Shown here piece after piece: positions 11,697-22,479 of a DNA stretch of 64,000 bases. A program made the translations under genes and the position numbers. Numbering within the stretch: the first letter of the stretch is position 1; every line of letters starts with the position of its first letter. The notes beneath the pieces were generated by a model that made no database searches, was not told where the DNA came from, and saw only the letters and a list, made by a program, of their open reading frames with translations. This DNA comes from Cellulomonas soli (GTDB taxonomy: Bacteria > Actinomycetota > Actinomycetes > Actinomycetales > Cellulomonadaceae): NCBI RefSeq assembly GCF_013409305.1, contig NZ_JACBZJ010000001.1, forward strand, positions 62,001 through 126,000, in the 5' to 3' direction.

Positions 11697-13412
11697 GTGA
11701 GCACGCACACCTCGCACGTGAGCGCCCCTGCGGGCACGCTCATCAGCGGTATCGGGGTCAGCCCCGGTCGTGTCGTCGGACCGGCGGTGCTCATGCCGGA
11801 CCCTGTCGCCGAACCCCCGTCCGGCAGGCGCCTGGCACCCGGGGACGACCAGCAGGCGGCGGTCGACGCGATCACTGCGGCGTCGGCCCGCGTGCGCGAG
11901 TCGCTGGACGCGGCGGCCGAACGCGTCACCGAGAGCGACGCCCGGGACCTGCTCCATGCGACGGCCGCGATCGCGGCCGACCCGAGCCTGGTCGCGGACG
12001 CTGTCGACCGGGTCCTGCGCGAGCACCTGGTGCCCGAGCGGGCCGTGTGGGAGGCCGCCGAGGAGGTCGCCCGGCAGTTCGAGGCGCTGGGCGGCTACTT
12101 CGCCGAACGCACGCGTGACATCGCCGACGTGCGCGACCGGCTCGTCGCCGACCTGACCGGACGGCCCGCGCCGGGTCTGCCCGAGTCCGACGTGCCCTAC
12201 GTGCTGCTCGCCGAGGACCTCGCACCCGCGCTGACCGCGACCCTCGACCCGGCCTCCGTGCTCGCGATCGTGACCATCGGCGGCGGGCCCACCTCGCACA
12301 CGGCGATCCTGGCCCGCTCCCGCGGCATCCCGGCGGTCGTGGCCGCGCACGGCGCCGAGGGCGTCGTCACGGCGGGCACCGTGCTCCTCGTCGACGGTGC
12401 CGCCGGCACGGTGACGATCGAACCGGACGAGGCCCAGGTCGCGGCCGCACGATCGCGCGCCGCCCGGGCACGGACCTTCGACGGCACCGGCCGGACGTCC
12501 GACGGCGTGCACGTGGACCTGCTCGCCAACGTCGGCGACCCCTCGGAGGCCGCGGCGGCGGCCGCGTCCGGGGCGCAGGGCGTCGGGCTGTTCCGCACGG
12601 AGTTCGGCTTCCTCGGTCGCACCGAGGCCCCCGGCGTCGACGAGCAGGTCGCGATGTACCGGCAGGTGCTCGCCGCGTTCGCCGGCCGCAAGGTCGTGGT
12701 GCGCACGCTCGACGCCGGCGCCGACAAGCCGCTGCCGTTCGTCACCGACCGCGACGAGGCCAACCCCGCGCTGGGCGTGCGCGGGCTGCGGACCGCCGTC
12801 ACGCACCCCGAGGTGCTCGAGGACCAGCTCACGGCGATCGCACGCGCCGCCACCGCCGAGCAGGCCGACGTGTGGGTCATGGCGCCGATGGTCTCCACGG
12901 TCGACGAGGCCGAGGAGTTCGTCGCCGCGTGCGCACGGCACGGGCTCACGCAGGCGGGCGTCATGGTCGAGGTGCCGAGCGCCGCGCTGCTGGCCGGCCC
13001 GATCCTCGCGCACGCGACCTTCGCGAGCATCGGCACCAACGACCTGACCCAGTACACGATGGCCGCCGACCGGCTGCTGGGGGCCGTCGCCGCGCTCTCG
13101 GACCCGTGGCAGCCCGCCGTGCTGGCGCTCATCGCCGCGACCTGCGCCGGGGCCGCCCAGCAGGGCCGACCGGTCGGCGTGTGCGGCGAGGCGGCAGCCG
13201 ACCCGGCGTTGGCCTGCGTGCTCGTCGGGCTCGGCGTCGCCTCGTTGTCGATGACCCCGCGCGCCCTGCCCGACGTGGCGGCCGTGCTCGCGGCCACCAG
13301 CTCGCAGGAGTGCCGTCGGCTCGCCCAGCTGGCCCTGGCCTCGGCCCGGGCGGCCGACGCGCGCGCCGCGGTGCGCCGTGAGCTGCCCGTGCTCGCCGAG
13401 CTCGACCTGTGA
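11697..13412 (+). CDS. ptsI: Phosphoenolpyruvate-protein phosphotransferase (EI)
   Basis: 571 residues. It transfers phosphate from PEP to HPr, the first step of the sugar phosphotransferase system. The phosphorylated histidine is H201 in GGGPTSHTAILARS, the PEP-binding signature runs through DAGADKPLPF and the LFRTEFGFL block, and the catalytic cysteine is C496 in GVCGEAAAD. The GTG at 11697 is chosen for the GAGGAGG site ten bases upstream. It is divergent from the EIIB-EIIA operon, sharing a 128-base promoter region. HPr is not in this window, so it must be encoded elsewhere. Confidence 0.94.
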   Translation: MSTHTSHVSAPAGTLISGIGVSPGRVVGPAVLMPDPVAEPPSGRRLAPGDDQQAAVDAITAASARVRESLDAAAERVTESDARDLLHATAAIAADPSLVADAVDRVLREHLVPERAVWEAAEEVARQFEALGGYFAERTRDIADVRDRLVADLTGRPAPGLPESDVPYVLLAEDLAPALTATLDPASVLAIVTIGGGPTSHTAILARSRGIPAVVAAHGAEGVVTAGTVLLVDGAAGTVTIEPDEAQVAAARSRAARARTFDGTGRTSDGVHVDLLANVGDPSEAAAAAASGAQGVGLFRTEFGFLGRTEAPGVDEQVAMYRQVLAAFAGRKVVVRTLDAGADKPLPFVTDRDEANPALGVRGLRTAVTHPEVLEDQLTAIARAATAEQADVWVMAPMVSTVDEAEEFVAACARHGLTQAGVMVEVPSAALLAGPILAHATFASIGTNDLTQYTMAADRLLGAVAALSDPWQPAVLALIAATCAGAAQQGRPVGVCGEAAADPALACVLVGLGVASLSMTPRALPDVAAVLAATSSQECRRLAQLALASARAADARAAVRRELPVLAELDL

Positions 13413-13460
13413 CGGACCGACCTTCCCGGGCGCCAGGAACGCCCGTGTGAGGATGTGCCG

Positions 13461-13844
13461 ATGAGATCGGACTCCTTCTACGACACCGTCGGCGGGCACG
13501 ACACGTTCGTGCGGCTCGTCGAGGCGTTCTACCGCGGGGTGGCCGACGACCCGGTGCTGCGGGCGATGTACCCCGAGGACGACCTCGGCCCGGCGGCTGC
13601 CCGCCTGACGGCGTTCCTCGAGCAGTACTGGGGCGGCCCGACGACCTACTCCGAGGAGCGCGGTCACCCCCGCCTGCGCATGCGGCACGCGCCCTACAAG
13701 GTCAACCCGGACGCACGCGACCGGTGGCTGACCCACATGCGGTCCGCGGTCGACGAGCTCGACCTGGCCCCCCTGCACCGCGCCCAGCTGTGGGACTACC
13801 TGGAGCGCGCCGCCCACTCCCTGCTCAACACGTTCGACGAGTGA
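13461..13844 (+). CDS. glbO: Group II truncated haemoglobin (GlbO type)
   Basis: 127 residues with the two-over-two truncated globin fold. Visible group II features are the [15 protein letters not shown] start, the [24 protein letters not shown] helix region including a G8 tryptophan, and the haem-ligating proximal histidine in RMRHAPYKV. It likely binds O2 or handles NO and peroxide, as for mycobacterial TrHbO. The ATG at 13461 has an AGGA site; a GTG two codons earlier is possible. The tesB gene starts seven bases after its stop, probably in the same operon. Confidence 0.92.
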   Translation: MRSDSFYDTVGGHDTFVRLVEAFYRGVADDPVLRAMYPEDDLGPAAARLTAFLEQYWGGPTTYSEERGHPRLRMRHAPYKVNPDARDRWLTHMRSAVDELDLAPLHRAQLWDYLERAAHSLLNTFDE

Positions 13845-13851
13845 GGACGCG

Positions 13852-14730
13852 ATGACCACGGACCCCATCGCCACCACGCTGGCCGCGCTCGACCTGGTGG
13901 CCGACCCTGCCGATCCGGACCAGTTCACCGGACCGAGCCTGCCGCGACCCAACGGTCGCGTGTTCGGCGGGCAGGTGATCGCCCAGTCGCTGCTCGCCGC
14001 GGGGCGGACCGTGCCCGAGGGCCGGCTCCCGCACTCGATGCACGGCTACTTCCTGCGCGCGGGCGACGACCGCGAGCCGATCACGTTCGCCGTCGAGCGG
14101 CTGCGCGACGGCCGCTCGTTCACCGCCCGCCGCACGCACGCGCTGCAGGGCGGGGTGCCGATCCTGTCGATGATCGCCTCCTTCCAGGAGGAGCAGCCCG
14201 GGCTCGACTACGACGAGCCGATGCCGCGCGGGGTGCCCGGCCCCGAGGAGCTCACCTCGGCATTCGAGCTGTTCGCCCAGGTCGACCACCCGGTGGCCAA
14301 GTTCTGGGTCGACGAGGTCGCCTTCGACCTGCGGCACGTCGGACCCCCGATCTACCTGAGGCCCGACCCGCACCACGAGCGCGAGCTCGGCGGCCGCCAG
14401 ATGATCTGGATGCGCTCGCGCGGGCCCCTGCCCGACGACCCGATGCTGCACCGGGCGATGCTCGCCTTCGCGTGCGACCAGGTGATGCTCGAGCCGATCC
14501 TGCGGCGCTCCGGTCGCTCGTGGTCCACGCCCGGGCTGTCGATCGCCAGCCTCGACCACGCGATGTGGTGGCACCGGGACGTCCGGGTCGACGAGTGGCT
14601 CCTGTACGTGCAGTCGACGCCGAACGCGCACGGCGGTCGCGGGCTCGGCGCCGCGCGCGTCTTCCGGCAGGACGGCAGCCTGGTCGCCTCGATCGCCCAG
14701 GAGGGCATGGTCCGGGTCCCGCTGGACTGA
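13852..14730 (+). CDS. tesB: Acyl-CoA thioesterase II (TesB family)
   Basis: A 292-residue double hot-dog thioesterase that hydrolyses medium- and long-chain acyl-CoA. The N-terminal hot-dog carries RVFGGQVIAQSL and SMHGYFLRAGD, and the second carries ASLDHAMWWHRDVRVDEWLLY, including the catalytic aspartate (SLDHA); the protein ends with the usual VASIAQEGMVR. Length is typical. It follows glbO with a GGACGCG spacer and so is probably co-transcribed. Confidence 0.93.
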   Translation: MTTDPIATTLAALDLVADPADPDQFTGPSLPRPNGRVFGGQVIAQSLLAAGRTVPEGRLPHSMHGYFLRAGDDREPITFAVERLRDGRSFTARRTHALQGGVPILSMIASFQEEQPGLDYDEPMPRGVPGPEELTSAFELFAQVDHPVAKFWVDEVAFDLRHVGPPIYLRPDPHHERELGGRQMIWMRSRGPLPDDPMLHRAMLAFACDQVMLEPILRRSGRSWSTPGLSIASLDHAMWWHRDVRVDEWLLYVQSTPNAHGGRGLGAARVFRQDGSLVASIAQEGMVRVPLD

Positions 14731-14792
14731 CCGGCCCGCTGGACGGATCGGCCCCGGGTGCGACCCTGCGGCCCGACCCGCAGACTGCGAGG

Positions 14793-16424
14793 ATGACGCC
14801 CGCCGCACGGACCGACCCGGGCCGTGTCGGCCCGGTGCTCGACCCGGCACCCGTCGCGGGGTCGCTCTCGGGCCTCGTCCCTGGCCTCGGCCCCGACGGC
14901 CGTCCGCGGACCGACGCGCCGCTGGTGGCGGTCACCGGCGTCACCGGGTACATCGGCGGACGACTCGTGCCCGAGCTGCTCGCCGCCGGGTACCGCGTGC
15001 GGGCCGTCGCCCGGCGGCCGGAGCGGCTGCGCGCACGACCCTGGCACGACGACGTCGAGACGGCCCGCGCCGACGCCGCCGAGCTCGACGAGATCCGTGC
15101 GGCGCTCACCGGCGCCGACATCGCCTACTACCTCATCCACTCCCTGGGCACCGGTCGCTCGTTCGAGGCCCGCGACCGGCACACCGCCCGGGTGTTCGCC
15201 CGCGCCGCCCGCGAGGCCGGGGTGCGCCGCATCGTCTACCTGGGCGGTCTCGCCCCGGCGGGCGAGGAGCTGTCCCGGCACCTGGCCTCGCGCGCCGAGG
15301 TCGGCGAGATCCTGCTCGCCTCGGGCGTGCCGACCACCGTGCTGCGCGCGGCCGTGGTGCTCGGGTCCGGGTCCGCCTCGTTCGAGATGATGCGCTACCT
15401 CACCGAGCGGCTGCCCGCGATGACCGTGCCCCGCTGGGTCGACAACCGCATCCAGCCGATCGCCGTGCGCGACGTCCTGCGGTACCTGGTCGGCTCGGCC
15501 GCCATGCCCACCGAGGTGAACCGCGGGTTCGACATCGGCGGGCCCGAGGTCCTCACCTACCGGCAGATGATGCAGCGGTACGCCGCCGTCGCGGGCCTGC
15601 GCCGACGGGTGATCGTCGGGGTCGGGGTGCTCACGCCCCGGTTGTCCAGCCTGTGGGTCTCGCTCGTGACCCCCGTGCCCGCCGGACTCGCCCGCCCGCT
15701 CGTCGAGTCGCTCGTGCACGAGGTCGTGTGCGACGAGCACGACATCGCCGCCCTCGTACCCGACCCGCCCGGCGGGCTCGTCGGGTTCGACCTGGCGGTG
15801 CGGCTCGCCCTGCAACGCGTGCACGAGGCCGCGGTGACGACCCGGTGGTCGTCCGCCGCCGTGCCGGGAGCACCGAGCGACCCGCTGCCGACCGACCCGG
15901 ACTGGGCCGGCGGCTCGCTGTACGTCGACACCCGGCGGGTGCAGGTCGAGGCCTCCCCCGCCGCGCTGTGGCGCGTCGTCGAGTCGGTCGGCGGGGAGCA
16001 CGGCTGGTACTCCTGGCCGCTGGCGTGGTGGGCGCGCGGCCTGGCCGACCGGCTCGTCGGCGGTCCCGGGCTGCGCCGCGGACGCCGGGACCCGCACCGG
16101 CTGCTCGTCGACGACGCGGTCGACTTCTGGCGCGTCGAGGAGGTCGTGCCCGGTCGGCTGCTCCGCCTGCGCGCGGAGATGCGGCTACCCGGGCTGGCGT
16201 GGCTGGAGCTGTCGGTCGAACCCGGGTCCGGCGCCTGGACGGACCCTCCCGCGGTCTTCGCCCAGCGCGCGCTCTTCCACCCGCACGGCCTGGCCGGTCA
16301 CCTGTACTGGTGGGCGGTCTCGCCGTTCCACGGCCTGGTCTTCGGCGGCATGCAGCGCAACATCGCCCGGGCGGCGCGCACCGCCGAACGGGCCAGGACC
16401 GACCGTCCGGCCGCAGGGCGCTGA
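14793..16424 (+). CDS. SDR/NmrA-like NAD(P)-binding protein with DUF2867
   Basis: 543 residues. A Rossmann domain begins at VAVTGVTGYIGGRL (about 46-59) and continues with SDR-like AYYLIHSLGTG and YLGGLAP segments through about residue 330. The C-terminal part (GSLYVDTRRVQVEASPAALW through the tryptophan-rich GWYSWPLAWWARGLADRLVGG) is the DUF2867/START-like domain usually fused to it in actinobacteria. Substrate is unknown. The ATG at 14793 is the best fit but lacks a well-spaced ribosome site; GTG 14824 lies in another frame. It may be expressed from the glbO-tesB unit, 62 bases upstream. Confidence 0.85.
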   Translation: MTPAARTDPGRVGPVLDPAPVAGSLSGLVPGLGPDGRPRTDAPLVAVTGVTGYIGGRLVPELLAAGYRVRAVARRPERLRARPWHDDVETARADAAELDEIRAALTGADIAYYLIHSLGTGRSFEARDRHTARVFARAAREAGVRRIVYLGGLAPAGEELSRHLASRAEVGEILLASGVPTTVLRAAVVLGSGSASFEMMRYLTERLPAMTVPRWVDNRIQPIAVRDVLRYLVGSAAMPTEVNRGFDIGGPEVLTYRQMMQRYAAVAGLRRRVIVGVGVLTPRLSSLWVSLVTPVPAGLARPLVESLVHEVVCDEHDIAALVPDPPGGLVGFDLAVRLALQRVHEAAVTTRWSSAAVPGAPSDPLPTDPDWAGGSLYVDTRRVQVEASPAALWRVVESVGGEHGWYSWPLAWWARGLADRLVGGPGLRRGRRDPHRLLVDDAVDFWRVEEVVPGRLLRLRAEMRLPGLAWLELSVEPGSGAWTDPPAVFAQRALFHPHGLAGHLYWWAVSPFHGLVFGGMQRNIARAARTAERARTDRPAAGR

Positions 16425-16461
16425 CCCTGGTGGCGGGCCGACGGCGCCCGACCCGGCCGGG

Positions 16462-16965
16462 TCAGGCGTCGGTGCGCGAACCCCGGCGACGCATCCGCAC
16501 CGGCTCCTCGACGTAGGGCGCCCACGCAGCCCGCACCTCCTCGTCGATGCGTTGCGGCGCACCGGTGACCGCGTCCACGATGACCAGGGTCGTGACGGCC
16601 TTGGCGTAGATCACGCTCGCGGGGTCGGCCGGCGGCAGGTCGCGCACCTCGTAGCAGACGTCGAGGCTCGCCCCGCCGAGGTGGCCCAACCACATCTCGA
16701 TGACGACCGGCCGACGGCGGTACGCCAGCGGGCGCAGGTACTCGATCTCCTGCCGGGCCACCAGCGTCGACAGCGGAGCCCCCGGAGCGGCGTCGATGAC
16801 GGCAGTCGGCCAGTGGCGCACCGACCCGTCCGGCGTCGGCGGGTGGCTCCAGAACACCTCGATGCGCGCCTCCTCGAGCAGGCGCAGCATCTCGACGTTG
16901 TTGACGTGCGCGTAGGCGTCCATGTCGGACCAGCGCAGCTGCACCGGCACCTCGAGCCTGGTCAT
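16462..16965 (-). CDS. 4HBT-type acyl-CoA thioesterase
   Basis: 167 residues with the 4-hydroxybenzoyl-CoA thioesterase hot-dog signature RWSDMDAYAHVNNVEMLRL, where the aspartate (D14) and the H-V-N-N stretch (20-23) form the active site. The remainder is a single hot-dog with an Arg-rich tail. Its ATG overlaps the stop of the upstream GTPase gene (ATGA), so it is the last gene of the 20.7-16.5 kb operon. The link between a thioesterase and membrane-remodelling GTPases is unexplained. Confidence 0.85.
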   Translation of the reverse strand: MTRLEVPVQLRWSDMDAYAHVNNVEMLRLLEEARIEVFWSHPPTPDGSVRHWPTAVIDAAPGAPLSTLVARQEIEYLRPLAYRRRPVVIEMWLGHLGGASLDVCYEVRDLPPADPASVIYAKAVTTLVIVDAVTGAPQRIDEEVRAAWAPYVEEPVRMRRRGSRTDA

Positions 16966-18689
16966 CGGGCCCCTTCCGGGTCGTGGGATCGGTGGGCAGC
17001 GCCGGCTGCCCGGTCGGCGGACGTCCGGCACAGCGTCCAACGGTCGAGCTCGGCGGCCACCGGGTCGACGACGCGCTCGTTCGCGACGGCACGGACCGCG
17101 GCACGCAGGCGACGGCCGGCGGCCGCGGCGCGGCGTCGGGCACCCCAGCCGACGAGCAGCGAGGCCAGCAGCGCGAGCAGGACACCCGCGAGGAGGCCGC
17201 CGAGTGCCAGCGCGGTCGGCACGGGCAGCCCGCCCCACCGAGGCGTCGACGGCTCGGGCAGGCGCAGGTAGGCCAGCACGGCGAGCAGGCCAAGCCAGAG
17301 CAGACCGACGGCGGCCGCCGCGAGCAGCGCGCCGTGCAGGACGGCGGCCACCCGCCACCACCGCGGTGCGCGGTCCGGCAGCAGCGTCGTGGCCGCCACC
17401 GCCTGGTCGAGCGCGTCGGGCAGGGCGTCGACGGGCGCGGCCGCGCGTGCCGCGTCGGCCCACGCCGGCGGGGCACCCTCGAGCGCGGCACGGACGTACG
17501 TGCGCACCGCTTCCGAGACGCGTGCCCGAGTGACGGGACCACCGGCGGCCTGCACCGCTCCCGCGCGGGCCTGCGCGTCCGGCGTCGACCCGGGCCGAGG
17601 AGGAGCAGGGAGCGGCACATGCAGCCCGGTGCGCGTGGTCGTCGCCTCGCGCGGCGTCCCGGCGCGCAGGTGCAGCCGCCGCAGCGGGTCGGCCCGCCAC
17701 CGGTGCACCCAGCGCAGCGGCGGCCACCCGGTGGCGGCCCGTCCCGCACGCGCGGCAGAGCCCCGCACCGCCTCGACGACGAGCGGCACCCCGGCCGCCA
17801 CCTCGCACGCGCCGACGAGCTCACCGAGGTCGGGCGGCGTGCGGCGGGCGGTGCGGGCTGGTGCAGGGACCGCGTCCTGCACGCGTCGGCCGCCCGCCGC
17901 GACGTCGGCCTCGAGGCGGGCGACGGCAGCGCGGCGACGCGCGGCGGCCTGCCCGAGCAGTGCCCGCAGCTCGTCCACCCCGGCTCCCGTCCGGGCGCTG
18001 ACCGCGAGCACCGGCACCGCGCCCAGACCGTCCTCGACCGCGAGCCTCCGCACGTCGGCCACGCAGGCCGCGACATCACCCTCGGAGAGGCGGTCGGCGT
18101 GGTTGAGCACGAGCACCATGACCGCGGCGTGCCCGGCCAGCGGGCGCAGGTACCGCGTGTGCAGGACCGCGTCGGCGTACTTCTGCGGGTCGAGCACCCA
18201 CACGATGAGGTCGGCGCGCGCGTACAGCCGCTCGGCCACGGCGCGGTGCGCGGACTCCACTGAGTCGTGGTCCGGCAGGTCGAGCAGGACCAGACCGGGC
18301 AGCCCGCCGGACGCGACCTCGACCCGCGCACGCACGTCGAGCCAGTCGAGCAACGCGTGCGCCTCGGCCGCGCCGGTGCCGTCGTCCGGTCCGGCTCCTG
18401 GCCAGACGGCCGCGACCGGCTCGGCCGTCGTCGGGCGCAGCAGCCCCTCCTGCGCGACGTCCGTCCCGGTCAGGGCGTTGGCGAGGGACGACTTGCCGGA
18501 GCCGGTGGCCCCGGCCAGGGCGACCACGGTGCGCTCCGGTGCGAGCGCCAACCGCTCGCGCACGCGCGCCACCGTCGCGGTCAGGTCGACCACGAGCGCG
18601 GAGGGCAGCCGACCGTCACCGGCCGCCGCGGCCTGCTCCAGGGCGTCCACCCGGTCGGCGAGGTCACCGCTGCGCACCCCGCGCGTCAC
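16962..18689 (-). CDS. Dynamin-like/YfjP-type membrane GTPase, second member of pair A
   Basis: 575 residues. The G domain has P-loop GATGSGKS (about 60-67), a switch region RPTT (86-89), a DLPD G3 motif (137-140) and NHAD as G4 (196-199). The middle is Arg/Ala-rich and predicted helical, followed by two or three transmembrane segments (about 430-510) and a short basic tail. The architecture resembles bacterial dynamin-like proteins. The frame is open far upstream; the GTG at 18689 overlaps the stop of the preceding GTPase (GTGA), which fixes the start and couples the two. Paralogue of the 23162-24667 protein, including the LVLLDLPDHDSVESAHR phrase. Confidence 0.85.
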   Translation of the reverse strand: MTRGVRSGDLADRVDALEQAAAAGDGRLPSALVVDLTATVARVRERLALAPERTVVALAGATGSGKSSLANALTGTDVAQEGLLRPTTAEPVAAVWPGAGPDDGTGAAEAHALLDWLDVRARVEVASGGLPGLVLLDLPDHDSVESAHRAVAERLYARADLIVWVLDPQKYADAVLHTRYLRPLAGHAAVMVLVLNHADRLSEGDVAACVADVRRLAVEDGLGAVPVLAVSARTGAGVDELRALLGQAAARRRAAVARLEADVAAGGRRVQDAVPAPARTARRTPPDLGELVGACEVAAGVPLVVEAVRGSAARAGRAATGWPPLRWVHRWRADPLRRLHLRAGTPREATTTRTGLHVPLPAPPRPGSTPDAQARAGAVQAAGGPVTRARVSEAVRTYVRAALEGAPPAWADAARAAAPVDALPDALDQAVAATTLLPDRAPRWWRVAAVLHGALLAAAAVGLLWLGLLAVLAYLRLPEPSTPRWGGLPVPTALALGGLLAGVLLALLASLLVGWGARRRAAAAGRRLRAAVRAVANERVVDPVAAELDRWTLCRTSADRAAGAAHRSHDPEGAR

Positions 18690-20662
18690 CGCTCGTCCCG
18701 CGATCGGCGACGCCACCAGCGCCACGACCGGCGCGCACCGGTCGACTGCCCGACGTCGCCGGTCGGTTCGATGCCCCCTGCTCCCGGCTCCCCGGGCAAG
18801 AGGTCCGCGCCGCGCAACCGGCCGACCGACGCCGTCCCCACCCGCCGCTGGTCGTCGTCCGGCGCACCAGCCGTCACGGGCGGCCGCGGGGCGGCCGCGA
18901 CACGCTGCACCGCGTCCCGCACCCCGCGCGCGTCGTCGGCGCCCAGGCCGAGCGCATCGAGCGGCACGACGAACCGCGCCGACTCCCGGTCCGCCACCGT
19001 GCCCAACCGGGTGGTGAGCCTCTCCTGCGCGGTCCGGGTCAGGCGGCGGACCGCGTCGTCGCCGAAGACCGCCTCGAGCACGCGCTGGGCCAGGACCGCC
19101 GCGCCGCCCGCGATGCCCACCTCGGCACCCGTCAGACCGCCCGTCGAGGCGAACACGGCGAGCATGAGCGCCGCACCGAGCCCGTTGACACCGAGCGAGA
19201 AGGCACGAGCCGCCGTGCGCCGGCCCGCGCCCTCGTCGACCACCAGCGCCAGCACGTCGTCCTGCCAGGCCCGCACCTCGGCCGCCACGTCGGCCCGCAG
19301 CCGGGCGCGGTCGCCGGGGCCGACCTCGTCCAGCAGCCCGGCCCCTGCCTCGTCGGCGCGCCACGACGAGGCCACCTGCTCGGCGGCCGTCGACAGCGCG
19401 TCGACGACGAGGACGTCGAGGTCGTGCCCGATCGCCTCCTGGAGCGCCGGGACAGCCGGGGGCCGGCCACGCAGCGCGGCGACGAGCCGGTCGCGCAGCC
19501 GGGAGACCTGACGTTCCAACGAACGGAACAGCTCGCCGGTGCCGACCAGCTCCTGCCAGCGGGCCAGCACCTCGCCGCGCAGCAACGTGCCGTCCGACGT
19601 CGCCCGGGCGACGTCCGCGAGGGCGGCGGAGAAGGCGTGGTCCACCTGCGCCCGGAGCCGGTCCCGGCTCGATCGCTGCGCGTCGGCCGCCTCGGCGACG
19701 TGGCCCGCGCGCCGGACGACGTCCTCGAGGAGCCCGTCGCGCGTCTGGCCGATCGCGGCGGCCCGGGCACCGGCGTCCGCCCCGAGCGTGGTCAGCCACC
19801 GTGCGACGGGTGCGACCGCGACCGCCGGCAGGAGCCCGTCGACCAGCGGCGCCTCGGGGACCAGCAGGACCGGCACGTCGGCCAGCCCGTGCGCGTCGAG
19901 CATGGCGCGCAGGTGCGCGCGCACGGGCTCCTGCGCACCTGGGTCGACCCGGTCGAGCACGATCGCCAGGGCGACGGAGCGACGGGCGGCCTCGGCGAGC
20001 AGGTCCCAGGGCACGGCGTCGGCATACCGGGCTGCGGTCGTCACGAACAGCCAGAGGTCGGCGGCGCCGAGCAGCTGGACCGCGAGCGCACGGTTCTCCT
20101 CGACGACCGAGTCGATGTCGGGCGCGTCCAGCAGGGCGAGACCGGGCCACAACGCCTCGGCGGCGACGAGGCGCAACCCCGCGGGGTGACTGACCTCCAC
20201 CCCGCTCCGACCGGCGGTGCCGGCCTCCTGGTCAGAGGTGTCGGCGCCGTCGAGGGTCGGGTTCCCGGACGCGGCGTCCCGCACCCGTGCGAGCCCGGGC
20301 AGGATGCGCTCGGTGGAGAACCACCCGGCGTCGTCGGGGTGGTGCACGAGCACGGGCCATCGCGTGGTGGGCCGCAGCACGCCGGCCGAGGTGACCTGCC
20401 GGCCGAGCAGGGAGTTCACCAGCGTCGACTTGCCCGCGCCCGTGGACCCACCGAGCACGGCGAGCAGGGGCGCACCCGACGAGCGCAGCCTCGGCAGCAG
20501 CTGGTCGTCGAGCTGCTGCAGCACCGCGGCCCGCGTCGCACGGGCCTCCTGGGCACCGGCGACGTCGAGCGGGAGGGCGACCTGGCCCAGGTGGGCACGC
20601 AGGTCGAGCAACGCCTCGGCGAGGGCGGACGGGTCCGCTCCCGCCGAGGCGTGCGTGCTCAC
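18686..20662 (-). CDS. Dynamin-like membrane GTPase, first member of pair A
   Basis: 658 residues. G1 is GSTGAGKS (about 72-79), the switch I threonines are in VLRPTTRWPV, G3 is the unusual DAPD (179-182, DAPDIDSVVEENR), and G4 is LDRVD (236-240). A long helical region follows, then a hydrophobic stretch near 560-600 (LGAALMLAVFASTGGL and the Gly/Ala-rich segment after it). It matches the 24664-26421 protein motif for motif, so the two are paralogues. The GTG start lies ten bases after ettA's stop, making ettA, this gene, its partner and the thioesterase one operon. GTP hydrolysis is inferred from motifs only. Confidence 0.85.
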   Translation of the reverse strand: MSTHASAGADPSALAEALLDLRAHLGQVALPLDVAGAQEARATRAAVLQQLDDQLLPRLRSSGAPLLAVLGGSTGAGKSTLVNSLLGRQVTSAGVLRPTTRWPVLVHHPDDAGWFSTERILPGLARVRDAASGNPTLDGADTSDQEAGTAGRSGVEVSHPAGLRLVAAEALWPGLALLDAPDIDSVVEENRALAVQLLGAADLWLFVTTAARYADAVPWDLLAEAARRSVALAIVLDRVDPGAQEPVRAHLRAMLDAHGLADVPVLLVPEAPLVDGLLPAVAVAPVARWLTTLGADAGARAAAIGQTRDGLLEDVVRRAGHVAEAADAQRSSRDRLRAQVDHAFSAALADVARATSDGTLLRGEVLARWQELVGTGELFRSLERQVSRLRDRLVAALRGRPPAVPALQEAIGHDLDVLVVDALSTAAEQVASSWRADEAGAGLLDEVGPGDRARLRADVAAEVRAWQDDVLALVVDEGAGRRTAARAFSLGVNGLGAALMLAVFASTGGLTGAEVGIAGGAAVLAQRVLEAVFGDDAVRRLTRTAQERLTTRLGTVADRESARFVVPLDALGLGADDARGVRDAVQRVAAAPRPPVTAGAPDDDQRRVGTASVGRLRGADLLPGEPGAGGIEPTGDVGQSTGARRSWRWWRRRSRDER

Positions 20663-20672
20663 GGCCGGACCG

Positions 20673-22355
<1,683 letters not shown>

Positions 22356-22397
22356 TGGCTCTGTGTCCGCCTGCCTGCTCGGTGGTGGGGGGACGTG

Positions 22398-22442
22398 GCA
22401 GGTCGGCCGGCGTCGAGGTGTGCGCGTCGCGGGCCGACCTGC
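22398..22442. other. Long-loop inverted repeat upstream of ettA
   Basis: GCAGGTCGGCC and its exact complement flank a 23-base loop in the 124 bases between ssb and ettA. It could end the ssb transcript or be a structured leader for ettA; the sequence alone does not decide. Confidence 0.4.
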
Positions 22443-22479
22443 TGCGTCGTCGGGTGTGCCGGTCCCCCAGCCTAGGCGA

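Noticed and set aside
16962-20150. A 1062-residue frame suggesting a fused double GTPase
   Set aside because: Residues before 18689 are an out-of-frame reading of the upstream GTPase, whose own frame is fully conserved; the GTGA overlap marks the true boundary.
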